A stretch of DNA of 64,000 bases. It comes from Rotaria sp. Silwood1 (lineage: Eukaryota; Rotifera; Eurotatoria; Philodinida; Philodinidae). Below are positions 36,655 through 49,506 of the stretch, in pieces (the first letter of the stretch is position 1; each line of letters starts with the position of its first letter). The notes under the pieces are model-generated. The model was not told the DNA's origin. It saw only the letters and a program-made list of their open reading frames with translations, and made no database searches. The stretch lies in NCBI GenBank assembly GCA_905250075.1, contig CAJNOP010000340.1, forward strand, positions 124,001 through 188,000, in the 5' to 3' direction. Made by a program: the position numbers and the translations under genes.

Positions 36655-38672
36655 AAACAATAACAACCAAAAAAAAAATCTTGTTTGTTTTTAATTATCT
36701 AATAGAAACTGTTACTGTTTTCCGTCATCATTACTTATAATAAATTGTTAAGATAATGATTAATTATATTGTTTTCAATTTCAACAGATAAATTCAACCT
36801 ATTTAATATATTAGATTATTTCAAAATAACAAAACAAATATATTTTTAGTTTATTTTATTAAAAAAATAAAATAAATCACTAATGTTTGAACGAATGAAT
36901 AAATAATCAAAAGTGAAAATGTTCGATTAATTATATATTCATCAAACACAAAAAAAAAACAAAGAAATAGTATAAGTCACTTATTAATTGAAAAAAAAAA
37001 CAAAAACATGCAAAAAATCACTAAAAACCGACCGATATTAAGCAGAAGATAATCTATATGAATAATATTTAAATTATAGATTTATTTAAGAGTATTTTCA
37101 ATATATCTTTGTAAGTTCTACTCGAAAACATAGTTCTATACAAACAACCTTTTAACTTTCCTATTTGTGCTTGAGGAGATTTTGTAGATGTCGAAAAATG
37201 AAACTCGTTTATAGTCAAAATGCTTTTTTCACATTTAACTATCATCGCTTCGTAAAATACAAAAAATTTTATATCTTCTATGTCTAACTACTTAACACTG
37301 TAATCATTTTCGATCGAATTATCTCTTAGTTATTCCATTGATCAGTAACAATCATCAATAATCGTAAAAATCATTCTAATAATGAAATATTGAGTGATTT
37401 AAAGAGGTTAATGATCATTTTTAGCTGGTATATTGATTAATTTGTTAACATAAAACATTTTAACATTCGATTTAATGAAATTCTTTTAACATAAATGGTA
37501 TCAGTTTCACTTATAACTGATGCATAGAATATATATCGATTTATTTCTTTCATGTCACAATTAAAATGGTATTCCATCAATCAGATAGCAAATAGATTGA
37601 TTAGATTATAAATAGGAAACACTTTTATATGATATTATATTAAAAGCGAAACAAAAATTTTTCTTTGACCATATCCAAGCACAAGGATTTCGTATAAAAA
37701 GTACCAAACAAATTTCAATTTTCAAAACCTAAAAGAGTTTGGTAAATAAATGCAAAAATTATAATTAAGAGTAATAAGCATATATATTTTAGAATGTAAT
37801 TAATAATATATTGTTTCACCTGTTCAATCGATTTATCAAAAGTTGTTTTGTACTCATTTTTGCTACATTAATTCATTGTTCTAGTTAAAGCACGATACAA
37901 CTATTCAAAGCTTTGTTTTTGTTTTTTATCAGCCGTATTCTATTTGATTAAGTCTGATAGTCAGAAATTTTCTAGTAGAATGTCTAGAAATAGAATTAGT
38001 TGATTGTCACATATAATTGTCATGCTTTCTGATCTGAGATAGATTAATTATAGAAAATAATCTTCTTCGATCAAGTGATTTCATCGAATCACAGTTAGTG
38101 GAGTCTTTCTATTTGCTCTTCCGATAGCATTGGACATATTTCGACTATTGAAACTATAAATCGCTGAGTTTATAATAAAATCAAAATTTATCTTATTTTT
38201 GTTTAAAAAGCAATAATGACTATAGATTATTATTGATATAATCAATTATTCGATTGAAACTTATTATTTAACGAGTAAATGTAAGAGACAATCTCGATTG
38301 AAATTAATTTTTATCTCTAGTCGATTTCTTCAAGTTACAATAATAAACAAAAACAAAAACAAAAGAAATCTATGTGATTAGATAGATTTATTTTTTATTC
38401 TTAATTGATTAAAGAAGAAGAAGAAGAAGAAATTTTAATAAAGTAATGTCTTAAAGATTATTTCGAGAAAAAATTTCAATTCTAAACTAATTCATATTGT
38501 ATTAAGTAAGATTAATCGATTTCATAATTTATTATCATTGTCTATGAGTTGTAGTTAATTGAATCGTGCTATTTAGTAATTGTTATGAAATCATTTTGAA
38601 TAACAATAGAGAAAATTAAAAAAAAACAAAAAAAGTCAGATCCGATTTGTTGAATAAAGAGTATAATATTAA
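36655..38672. other. Intergenic, no gene recognised
   Basis: AT-rich DNA between WDR12 and the membrane-protein gene. It contains the WDR12 3' UTR and a GAA repeat near 38414-38431. No coding or inverted-repeat structure was found. Confidence 0.5.
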
Positions 38673-39164
38673 ATGTCGATGATAGAAGGTCGAACAAGAA
38701 AAATTCTTTTATGTTCAATATGTTGCATATTTATTTGGCCATTATCAATGATAATAATAGGTGTTCGATATCGAAACCAATGTCCAGTTCAACCTCAATT
38801 ATCAATATATCATATTATATTTGGTTCAATTTGGATATTTCTATTTCTATTAAATATAATTGGTTGTTATTCATTTAATCAATCTATAGATATAATATCA
38901 ATAATAATATGGTTATTATTATTATTATCAATTATTCCTGGATATATATTTATATTTAATATAAGAAATAATATTCTTATATATGATAAATATCCTTATG
39001 AAATTTGTCAAAAAACCTTTTATATATATTCATCAATATCAATTATTCTTGTTCATATTCCATTGTATATTTTTTTATGGATATCATGCTCATTAACTCA
39101 TACGAAATATATTATTCGATATCAACAAAGATCAATAAGAGTATTTACAATCACACCGATTTAA
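38673..39164 (+). CDS. Small four-pass membrane protein, TMEM272-like
   Basis: Intronless frame of 163 codons starting at ATG 38673. Four hydrophobic segments are evident: about residues 11-30 (ILLCSICCIFIWPLSMIIIG), 44-66, 72-96 (IISIIIWLLLLLSIIPGYIF) and 115-138. A Cys-Pro element (YRNQCPVQPQLSIYHIIFG) between the first two resembles the DCP-x-QP-IPIYL motif of TMEM272-like proteins; I recognise this only weakly. The C-terminal tail is basic (RYQQRSIRVF) and probably cytoplasmic. No neighbour suggests a role. Codon use is as A/T-rich as in the confirmed genes, which supports it being real. Confidence 0.6.
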   Translation: MSMIEGRTRKILLCSICCIFIWPLSMIIIGVRYRNQCPVQPQLSIYHIIFGSIWIFLFLLNIIGCYSFNQSIDIISIIIWLLLLLSIIPGYIFIFNIRNNILIYDKYPYEICQKTFYIYSSISIILVHIPLYIFLWISCSLTHTKYIIRYQQRSIRVFTITPI

Positions 39165-41479
39165 TTCAATCTTAAACAAAAAGAACTAAAGTTCGTTCAT
39201 CAATATATATTGAAGTGCTAGTCATTAAATGTCATCTTAAACACACACACACACACAAAATCTGTTTAAAACATTAATTGATTAATTAATTATTTATCAT
39301 TGCTTCCATAAATATATGACGTATCCATTTGATTGATTCGACTGATGTGTTTTTTAATTAATATTTATATGATATAAGTAAACATGCTATATCGTCAAGT
39401 AAAACTAGCTAAAATGTTCCGATCGATATATAAAATCTTGTTTATCTTCTATATAATATATGAATTGTTCGAAATTAACATTCTAATAAATGTATATTGA
39501 TAAAAGATTTTCTTAAAGATGATATTCATCTAAATATAGATTAATTCAAAACAATCAATCGACATCTTATTATTTAATTCTCTAATTAATAATAAAGTGC
39601 TAATTAATTTGAGAAGAAGTTAATGATTAATGATAGGAAGATAATAAGAGTGAGATTTATTCGAAAAGATTTGAAGTTAATAAGCAGATTTATTTTCCTT
39701 ATGAGAATCGTTATTATCACATATACAAAAGTGGATTGAACTTAACCAAATTTCGTATTGAAATCGATAAGATTAGAATATTTGCCATGAATTAATATTT
39801 ATGTGATTTTTTTTTGTCCATATAAGATTAATATCAAATGAAATAATCTGTCATCATGATTTTATTTTGTAATATTTAATTAAACACTTGTATTTTATTA
39901 TCTAGATTTAATATGTTTATTTTATGGAGAAAAACGATCATATACGTATATGTTAGATGTTTTTCCAGAATAGCTCAATGTGTATTGTGTCAATTTCTAG
40001 ATATAAACTTTGTTTTTTTTTGTTTTTGTCGATTATTTATGATTGATAACATATTGTGTTCATGTATATCATGTAGAATAATGTAGGTGTACAATTTTCC
40101 TAATAAAAATATGCATTGCGTTGCGTTGCATTGCATTGACGTTAAATCAGTAATACGAATAACCCAGTAGACCTGTAAAAATCAAGATGATATTCGTCAA
40201 AACTCACGAATAATTCTTATAACGAAGGAAATAAACATTGAAATTTAAAAAATGATGGTATGTTCAATGTTGTCGAGATAAATAATCTGTTTTTTTCTAT
40301 CGATTGAATTACGAATATTTCAATATATTATGTTTAGAATTCTTTCATTGTTGATTAATATATTTCATAGTTGAATATTTGAAATAATTATAAGATGATA
40401 ATAATAATAAAGATTGTAAATTTTTCAAAATATTTTTCGATTGATTTATTCAATGATATATATTAATGGCAAATTAATCGAATAGACAATAATGATCAAA
40501 TCAATAGGATTTGTATAAATGAGATTTTATTCTCCTTACAAGAAATTATTTTATAAATCTAATGTACCTATTATTATAAGAATAGATATTTGGCAACATT
40601 GAAATCATTGGTGAATTAAAATCGAGATGCATTGTCTTTATTTAATTGTTTTTTTTAAGGGTCGGTATTTGAATCCATTTAACTAAATTATTTCTGTTGG
40701 TGCATTCTATTATAATGTATGCTTGCTGTGTATGTCATTCGTGTTTCGACAGATGACATCATAATACGAAGATATCTTTTCAATATGGATCTTTTTTTTG
40801 AGTCGATTATTTTAATTCGAACTTGATCATGATTCTGATCGTTACTTTTTTTATTCTAGGCCATACAGTAATGTCAATAGTTAAAGTTGAATTCAAAAGT
40901 TTCAATGTTTCAATTGTTTATGTTTGATTATGTTAGCTACGGCAACTAAAATGTATGCATATGTTTGAAAAGTGAAGGTTGAATTGAATTGAATTAAAAA
41001 CTTGTAGATTAATCATATATGACTTAATGATGAATGATCGTTGTATACTGAAGAAAAAATAATATTTGAATTTCTTTCCATTGAAATGTAACTGATAATG
41101 AAAATATTTATGCTGATTATATTCAACTGATCTATGTGACTTTTTGCTTTTTTCTTTTTTGTTTATTTCTCATTTTTTTTTTTAAATAAAATCAAACAAG
41201 GTATAAATCAGTATGAGGCGATTTTCATTTAATTAAAACATATTTATAAATAATGAATTGTTTCTGTAAAAGGTCTATATAAAAGACAATCCACAATCAT
41301 GATTAACATAAATAAAATCATCTATATTGATGTTCGACTTGATTTATCAATAAGATAAATGATGATTTTTCTAGTTTAGAATTTAAAATAGATAGTTGTT
41401 ATTCAATCGGAACATATTTTACTATGAAAAACATAATTATTAGTTAAGTTTATTTGAATAAACAGATAAAATAATATAA
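39165..41479. other. Intergenic with microsatellites, no gene recognised
   Basis: It contains an AC dinucleotide run at about 39240-39256 and a pentamer run (GCGTT/GCATT) at about 40118-40138. The rest is AT-rich without coding signal. Confidence 0.5.
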
Positions 41480-43087
41480 TTAATGATGTTGATCTTGATT
41501 AATGAAAGAAGAAGAAGAAAGTTGTTGTTGAATAGCATTTTTAATAATAATAATAGCTTGATCAATATCATAATCTGTTGTCATATAACTTGTAGTTAAT
41601 CTAATAGTACTTATTGCTAATTTATATGAAAGACCTTTGAATCGAAAAAAAAACAAGAGAAAGTAACATATTACTATTTGAAATATTATTTTAAGGTTTC
41701 TTCTATGCAGTTAACTTTAATGATTATCAAGAATTCTATCTTAAAATATTTATCTCTCCATGGATTATTCTAGTTCGTATATCAGTTAATATATAATTAA
41801 AAAATATCTGAAAGTGATTGATTGAAATGAAATGAAAATGAAAATCTATCTAATCACATCTAGTTAATTGAATAAATAAAGAAAAAAGAAAAAAGTTAAT
41901 CGTACCAATAGCTTTAAGTGTTGTTGATATAAATTGTTGTTGATTATCTTCATGACAGGCACTACCTGTTGAAAAAGCTAATCTATCACTTAATTGATTA
42001 ACTAATTTTTTAGCATTTATTCCAGGAAAAGTTAAACTTAATGTATTTGGTAAAGATTGTTCATTTCCATTACGAATAATTAAATATTGATTATTATTAT
42101 TATTATTATTCTGATTAAAATTATTTAATAAACCTTGATAAAGTCTATCACGTGTTCGTTTCATTTGTTGAATTCTTTCATTTAATATATATTTATTTGA
42201 TATTAATTGACAAGCTTTTCCTAATCCAATAATAGCTAAAACATTTTCAGTACCTGGTCGAATACCTTGTTCATGTTGTGCACCATATATAATTGATTCT
42301 AATTTAATTCCTTGACGAATATAAAGAGCACCAATACCTTTTGGTCCATGAAATTTATGTGAACATATTGTCAATAAATCAATACCGAGATGTGATACAT
42401 CTATTGGAACTTTTCCTATCGATTGTGATGCATCACTATGAATAATAATATTATATGAAGAATATTCCCGACATATATTAACAATATCTTCGATTGGTTG
42501 AATTGAACCTTTTAATAAATGAATATATTTAAAAACGAAAAAAACTGGAATAAAAACAAACCAATTTCATTATTACTATGCATTATAGTAACTAGTTTTG
42601 TTTCAGGTTTTAATAATTGACGAAAATGTTCAAGATCAATTATTCCATTTGAATCAACTTTAAGATAAGATATTTGAATATTTTTATTTGAATTTTGTAA
42701 ATATTTAAGAATATTTTCAACAGATGGATGTTCAAATGGACTTGTTATAATATGTTGAAATAAATTTATATTAGATTTAAGAATTCCATGAATAGCTATA
42801 TTATTTGATTCTGTTCCACCACTTGTAAATATTATTTCATTTGAATATGAAGCATTAATTGCATTTTTAACTTGTTCTCTTGCTTCATCAATTAAATGTC
42901 GAGCTTTAATTCCAATTAAATGTGAACTACTTGGATTTCCAAATGAATTTGAACATTTTAAATGATTAATCATTGATTCAATAACAAATTTATCTTCACA
43001 TGTTGTTGCATTATTATCTAAATAAATTATCTTAGATAAATCACTAGAGTTATTATCTAAATGATTGTCAATTGAATAATCAGCCAT
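41480..43087 (-). CDS. SCLY: Selenocysteine lyase (PLP-dependent, NifS-like)
   Basis: Splits selenocysteine to alanine and selenide, feeding selenium recycling; cytosolic, class V aminotransferase fold. Exons: 43087-42562, 42508-41906, 41634-41480 (427 aa; human 445). Motifs: YLDNNATT, FGNPSSSHLIGIKARHLIDEAR, IIFTSGGTESNNIAIHG, SPFEHPSVENIL, VTIMHSNNEIG, HSDASQSIGKVPIDV, then SHKFHGPKGIGALYIR with the PLP-binding Lys near residue 227, RPGTENVLAIIGLGKA and STGSACHED with the catalytic Cys near 358. The family also includes cysteine desulfurases, which have longer loops around the Cys and usually a targeting peptide. The short SACH-x-D loop and absence of a clear mitochondrial leader favour SCLY. 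A frame upstream of 43087 stays open to 43150 without an ATG. No SECIS or Sec codon is apparent. Confidence 0.82.
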
Positions 43088-43405
43088 GTGTCTTTTTTTT
43101 ATTCGATTGAATGTTTGTCGTTGTAGTGTTAATAGTAATAGTTGAGACAATGACGCATTTCTGTGTTTTTTCCTTTTATTTTCTTTTCTTTTCTTTCAGG
43201 CGAACGATGACGTGGCAAAAAATATACGATCAAACTTATTAACATAAACAACTAGCTAGTTATTTTTCTTCTCTCTCTCTCTCGAATTTGAAAACAGTTT
43301 TTGCAATATTTTAGTTTGTTTTATTTATGGGAAAAAAAAAACGAAATATATTGTTAATATTAAAATAAATTCTATCTGATGAAAATAATAATTAAAGATC
43401 ATGAT

Positions 43406-43709
43406 TAGGGATGTGCAGTTTCAGTGAAAACAGTGAATTACTGACAGTGACACACTGACACTGGTGTTCACTGATTCAGTATATACACTGACACTGGCGT
43501 TCACTGAATCAGTACATACACTGACACTGGCGTGCACTGAATCAGTATATACTATGTACTGATTAAGTGCACACTATGTACTGATTCAGTGCACGCCAGT
43601 GTCAGTGTATATACTGATTCAGTGAACGTCAGTGTCAGTGTATATACTGATTCAGTGAACGCCAGTGTGACTTTATCGGTGATCAGTATACTGAAACTGC
43701 ACATCCCTA
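43406..43709. mobile_element. Palindromic hAT-type MITE with 8-bp target duplication
   Basis: The ends are TAGGGATGTGCAGTTTCAGT and its exact reverse complement. The target duplication ATCATGAT flanks both sides (43398-43405, 43710-43717) and is itself a palindrome. The 304-bp element is almost entirely one inverted repeat built from CACTGA, CAGTGTCAGTGTATA and ATTCAGTGCACGCC-like words, so it could fold into a long hairpin. There is no coding capacity. The 8-bp duplication points to hAT mobilisation. Confidence 0.88.
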
Positions 43710-43717
43710 ATCATGAT

Positions 43718-45199
43718 TGTGAAGAATACGATTTTCGCTGATAAAATATTCCAATAAGATAATTTGTTTGTTTGTTTTTTTTCACGATTTTGAGAATAAT
43801 GAACATAAATATAATTAAATAGAAAATAAATAAAAGTTGAGACGTTCGAATAATTCGATGAAAATCTCAATATGATTATTTGAATTTTTATAGAAGAAAA
43901 ACTTTTATTATAAATTACGAATAAAAATCATTTATTATCTGTTGAGCTATTATTTAAAATAAAAATAAATAAATAATTTAACTTGTTTTAATTAAATCAA
44001 AGAATTAATTAATATTAATAAAAATTAATTTAATTCTTGAAAGTATTCGTCTTAGTTGAATAGACTTTCGATTTAATTGTAAACTTGTGTTATTTCCTAT
44101 TACATTTTATGGTTTTAATAGTGTTCCTTGTTTATTTATTGTTATCTTTTCATTTGAATTTTTTCTAATAATCTCAATTGAATTAAATATCTTAATATTG
44201 ATTTAAAGGATCTGATCGAAAATCACAGATTTATCTGTGATCTTAAAATAGTATATAAAATGAAAGTAGCTTGCTGGGAAATAAATTTTTTTATATCGGC
44301 TTATTAAAATTTTGTCTCTTTAATGGATAAAATTTTAAAGAGAAAGTTCACCAGAAGACCATCTTTGCTTAGCTATTGCTTGTCGAAAAAATATTTTTTT
44401 TCTTTTATTTTGTTATCTCAAATAAAATGTCTAGTCAAGTAATAGTCAAATCAAATAATCAGATTATTTGGTTTTATCTGTAAAAAAAAAATATTTCCAT
44501 AGTTGTTTCATAGATGGTCAAAGCTAGAAGAAAAGATTATCAAATACTCGACATGATTAATTATTGTTCTCTTCAGATCAAAACCAATCACTTATATAAT
44601 TTATTTTTTTTTTCCATTTGAAAATTTTTACTTACTCCTATTTGTTCCAATCAGTTAAGAAAATTCATTCTTTTTCTTCGATAAAAAAAAAAGTTTGAAA
44701 ATTTTTCTTAAAATGACAATTTGATAAATACTAATTAGTGAGCAACTATTGAGATTGTTATATTTGATCGATTTCGAGAAGAGAAAAGATGACTAAGAAT
44801 ATCTTCTTTGACTTTTAAAAAAAGCCAAACAATTAAGATGGAAATGGTCGTCTTTATTGTTCTTCTTATAATTAGATATAGATATGTCATCTTCAAACTT
44901 GAAGATGTTAAAAAGAATTGAATTATTCAGATCTCATTTGTCCTGTTGGTCGATTTCGATACTCAATCATTTATTTTTTTTACTCTTTACTTTCTCTGAA
45001 AGTTCAGATGAATATTATCTTTTTAGATAAAATACGTTCTAAACTAGAATCAGTTGATAATAGTTAACATCTATAACGTAACGTTAATTGATTTTCATAA
45101 TGGAATTGACAAAACATAAAATAAATAGGATTTCACCCTTACGCCTGTGGACAAATGTATTTTCTTTCCTCCGTCTTTTTTTCTGCATAACACATTCAC
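43718..45199. other. Intergenic, no gene recognised
   Basis: AT-rich DNA with poly-A/T runs. No coding signal and no inverted repeat noticed. Confidence 0.45.
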
Positions 45200-45656
45200 T
45201 ATCGAATTTCTTACCAATCGAAAGAAAGAAATGAGAACGTTATTTTGTATAGGGTCTACAAGCAATCTTCATTTTATTCATTTAATGTAACTAGATGGCT
45301 ATTATTATAGGATCGGTCAGTACAATAACTATGTTCCTATCATCGTCTACAGTGTTATTTCTGCTTTCAATATTGTTGACGCTTTTATCTTTATTTTATT
45401 CTCGAATTAATATTTTCAATCCGATAAACTTAACATAAGCATGATTAATTAACACTGTGCAGCAAATAAAAGTGCCAAAAAATATTAAAAACACAAATAA
45501 AACTTCACAGATGATGATAGCAACATAGTTATTGTATTGGCTAATCCTATAATAATACCTGTGTAGTTACATTGAATGGATCAAATGACGATCACTTATC
45601 GACCATATACAAAATAAAGTGCTCATTTCATAATTTTGATTGATAAGAAATTCGAT
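45200..45656. mobile_element. Foldback element with ~180-bp diverged inverted arms
   Basis: The sequence from about 45200 (ATCGAATTTCTTA) to 45380 reappears in reverse complement from about 45475 to 45656 (TAAGAAATTCGAT). Shared internal words include AATGTAACTA, TATTATTATAGGAT and ACAATAACTATGTT. Arm identity is about 75-80% by eye, so it is older than the element at 33678. Target duplication not resolved. No coding capacity. Confidence 0.65.
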
Positions 45657-46183
45657 ACTAAATATATAATGCAGAGAAGAGAGAGAGAGAGGAGGGAAAA
45701 ACTTTTGTCCACGAATATATTCGAAGATCTCTTTGACATTTTATCTATCAAATCGTTAATCGATGTCAGTTTAAAAAAATAAGGAAGAATTCTTTTATAA
45801 AATACAATTATTCATCAATATTTAATTATCAAATGAGAAATATTAGAACAACAAAATCAACGAATAATAATCGATCGATTATGTACAAACAAACAAATGT
45901 GATCTGAAATGAACAATTAATATGTGACATAAGATACTCAATAATTCAAACAAAAAATAGAAAGTGAAAGATTGACGAATAGATTGAGAAACCAATAATC
46001 GACTAAAAACCAATAAAATAGTTTATATTGATTTTTAAAATGCATGATTTACTTTGTTGTTCATTCGATTTCATTGTTAAACATAGAAAAGAGATCGACA
46101 ATAGATGAGAAAATTATTTGTTTAACAGGAAACGTAGAAAAATAAACAACAGCTGAAGAAATTCAATATCCATATTTGTTCAT

Positions 46184-49100
46184 TTAAAGTTCTTGTTTGT
46201 TTGTAAATAAATTATAATAAGAATTAAATGTTGCTGTTGTAGTTAATGATACACAATAATTCCATAATTTTCTTGTTCCCAGTAAAATTCCAATAAACTC
46301 CCATTCATTCAAATTCGATTGTAGAAAGCAAGGACCACCACCGAAACCAAATGTAGTTGGTATATCAATATACAATTTTTTTTCATCGAAATATCTTAAT
46401 TTGCCAGTACAATTAACAAATGTATTTGGAAACATTAATTGTGCTGGTGTTTTACCATTAACATCAGAAATAGTCTTCAATGATGCTTGAAGATCTATCC
46501 ACGGGTCTGGAATTAGGTTAAAAGAAGTAGGTGCTCTACCAACATATCCAATGACATTTATTGATATACGATTATTATTCGAAACAAATGCTGTTGAATT
46601 AAATGGTATTGGTATACAAACTTCAAAATGTTGATGTAAATGTGAATTCACTTTTGAACATTTATTTATGCCTATAAGAGAGAAATGATTACAAGAGTTT
46701 ATCTCAGCGACAAAATCGATATCAAAATCAAATTAGAGAAACCGGTAAATCCTATATGAAATCAGTGACTTTAGTAAAAATCTGTAAGGGTGAGTGTGCT
46801 TGCAACTGATAGTAGATGATTTGGCAAATCTATCTAGTTTTTTTTTCTGATAAGACATAGAACCTTCTTTCATATGTCAACCTTATTGCCGTTTGATCGG
46901 CAACAAAACGGCAAAAATCATTTTTTTCAGAACATGAGACAAATATATAGAAATTTTTTGCGATTCTATCAATTAGAATTCAACTTCTGTGAAATACAAA
47001 TATTATATTCGGAATTAGTATCAAAAATTGAGTCGCGATTGATGTGTACTTCAAAACTTTTCGTTCGTTTTTATTTGGCAATGAAAATCTCAAATTTTTC
47101 AATATAAAATTTATCAACTTTTCAACGTGAAAAATCAGAGAAAGTCCAAGTACTCAAAAAGAGTGAATATGTACATCAATACACTCAGTGTTTGATACTG
47201 ATTTCGAATATGAGATTTTTATTTCGCAGAAGTTGAGTTCTAATTGATAAAATCAAGAATTATGAGCAGCATTTCGACATATTGGCCTCATATTCTGAAA
47301 AAATGAATTTTCTCAACATCGAAAAAGGAATTACAGAAAAAAAAATGATTTTTTTACTTTTGTTGCTCACTGAACGACAATTCAATTGATATGTGAAAAA
47401 AGATTGTATGTCTTACCAGAGAAAACTAGATAGATTTGCAAAATCATCTACTATCGATTGCAATGATACAACTTAACGAATTGTTAAGAATCTATATGTA
47501 ACATTTGACAACGCTCTAGATGACATTTTCAGACCTAATTTTATATGAGGAATTCGAAAATAATATTAGTAGAACTGAAACCTAGGATGGTAAAGAATTA
47601 CGAATGACTTGTCTTTAAACAGGCTTTTTTGCAGATTTTTCTTACACTTTAAGTATTTTTCATTTCGCTTCATGAAAACTTTATAAATTAATAAGAATTT
47701 ATCTCATATTTGTGAGCAGCGCAAAAAATCGAATCTAGTAATCTATGTTTTGACCTCAAAATAAAACCTATTGTAATTTTGCATTACTTGCACCTTAGGA
47801 CATGATCCTTAGACAGATGGACTAAGAATCAGTGGCGAATCCAGGATTCTTTTTGTATGCTGAATCTCAGCTTCAGAGTATAGTATCTAGATGAAACGAA
47901 TGCAGATCATTATTGGACCCAAATGATGAGTTTTTTTTTTAATTTGTAATAAAAGTTTGCAAAAAAGTTTTTCAACCGTCATACCCTCTAATTTTTTTAT
48001 TTTTAATGAAACTTGAAATCTGTCGATGAAATTCGTCGTAGATTATGATTAATTTTTAAAAAACAAAGTATCACTAAAAACAAAGACAAAGAACTAGAGG
48101 ATGCAGTGATGGAAAAAGTTTTTTAAGAAATATTCATCATTTGGGTCCAATAACACCTTGCATATGTTTCATTTCGGTAGCATACTCCAGAGATGGAATC
48201 GTTATCGGTAGCTGATCGGTCCAGTTTGGTACCGATCTGAGCTGATTTTTTCCAGTCCATATCTTGCACTTTCCTGTTCTATGATACTGTCCACATAAAA
48301 GAAAACAGTTGGCACCAAGGCTAATCCCTCTGATTACACAGGAGTTGGTTTAACAAACCGTTTCTACGATATCCTTCAATAAGACTGTTATTATCAACAA
48401 TGAAGCGTTAAGTCAGTATCCGTGAAGGTACGAAGGCAATCCTCAAGAGACACTATGGAAAAAGGTTTTATTTTAGTCCTCAGCCTTCTGTCTTTAGTTC
48501 GATATTTTACCGGTAGATCGGTTCCATCTCTGATATACTGTGAAACTGAGATTCAATATAGAAAAAAAATCCTGAATTCACCACTGCTAAGAATCAAAAT
48601 AACTAGTGAAGTTTCTTTTTGAACGAACAAAACGAGTACAACACTTGTTTGACAAACAATGTTAATTCCATGTATATCACTGGTATTCTTGATTTATCTA
48701 AATAATTTTTCTCACATAAACGGAATTTCAATAAGCAAATATTACAGAGAAATACCAGAAAATATTTTCAAAAAAATGTTATCGTTTCATTCATCAAACT
48801 GTTTCTTTTCCCGTTGTTCGTGATTTTATTCTTTGTAAATTATTTGTTACTTTTGCGTTCCTTACTGATCTCTTTCCACCAAGATAGCGAAAATGCTGTT
48901 GTGCTTGATATTATCTGGCATTGCAATTCTTGTAAGGATAATCGATTTTGTATATCATTAATGACAGTTTCAATTATGAATAAAGATTGACATAACAATG
49001 GATAACCAAATGCCAATAGTATATACAACAATGAACAGCAAAAAAATGAATATAAGACAATACATATGAATACTTAATAATTAAAAAAATTGAGTCTGAT

Positions 49101-49506
49101 ATAACACAAAAATAGCATTGATATCATAGTAAAAATATTTAAAATTAAAAATTCATTAAATGTTAATAGATATTGTGGTACAATTATATGAAACGCTGTT
49201 ACAATAATAATATTATCATCATTTTTTTCTATAATTATACCTGTACCAGTCACTTCATTAACATTCGTTTGAAACAAATTATATTTATGATTGATTTTTT
49301 TCTAAACATCTTGTCCTCGGAGATGTTAATCGAACTTGATTACAGTAACCAAGCAATTTAAATTTATCTCCATGTTGAACAGCAAAATATCGGTAATGTA
49401 TGGGTGATCTGGGACGATCAATGATATTGTTACTAATAAACCTTTGTTTGGTACAATAATATAATTCACCATTAAATAAGAGTAAAATCAACAAGTATTT
49501 AATCAT
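46184..49506 (-). CDS. Trypsin-like peptidase-domain protein, catalytic Ser replaced; disrupted by large transposon-filled intron
   Basis: The minus-strand frame opens at ATG 49506 with a hydrophobic leader (MIKYLLILLLFNG). A later segment near 49277-49170 reads VTGTGIIIEKNDD and IIIVTAFHIIVP, resembling the His motif of trypsin-2/HtrA-type domains. An exon ending LSWWKEI at about 48870 splices in phase to 46671-46184. The last exon ends with TFGFGGGPCFLQS, where the family has G-x-S-G-G-P, and WEFIGILLG. Thus the nucleophile Ser reads Gly. The 2.2-kb intron holds two transposons (46801 and 47830). Junctions between the first three segments could not be resolved; one stretch around 48980-49074 is oddly hydrophobic. 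It is either an inactive homologue or a pseudogene in progress. Confidence 0.4.
46801..47462. mobile_element. Foldback element with ~250-bp inverted arms
   Basis: The left arm begins TGCAACTGATAGTAGATGAT at 46801. The right arm, read in reverse, begins TGCAATCGATAGTAGATGAT at about 47463. Homology continues inward through GCAAATCTATCTAGTTTT, ATCATTTTTTTC and ATCAATTAGAACTCAACTTC-like words, for roughly 250 bp per arm at 75-80% identity. The target duplication is not clear. It lies inside the long intron of the trypsin-like gene. Confidence 0.65.
47830..48586. mobile_element. hAT-type MITE with 8-bp target duplication, right arm split by a second element
   Basis: It begins CAGTGGCGAATCCAGGATT and ends with the matching inverted sequence. 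CTAAGAAT is duplicated at 47822-47829 and 48587-48594. The left arm runs unbroken to about 47935 (through GGACCCAAATGATGA). The right arm carries the same order but is cut in two by the element at 48188-48532. The terminus resembles that of the autonomous hAT at 9292 (AGTGGCGRA), which suggests a related mobilising enzyme. No coding capacity. Confidence 0.85.
48188..48532. mobile_element. Nested element inside the right arm of the 47830 MITE
   Basis: The ends are CAGAGATGGAATCG and the inverse of CAGAGATGGAACCG; 345 bp. Flanking octamers GCATACTC and ATATACTG match at five of eight positions, consistent with a decayed 8-bp duplication. The uninterrupted left arm of the host MITE shows the pre-insertion sequence, so the nesting is directly demonstrated. 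No ORF with recognisable motifs. Confidence 0.75.
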
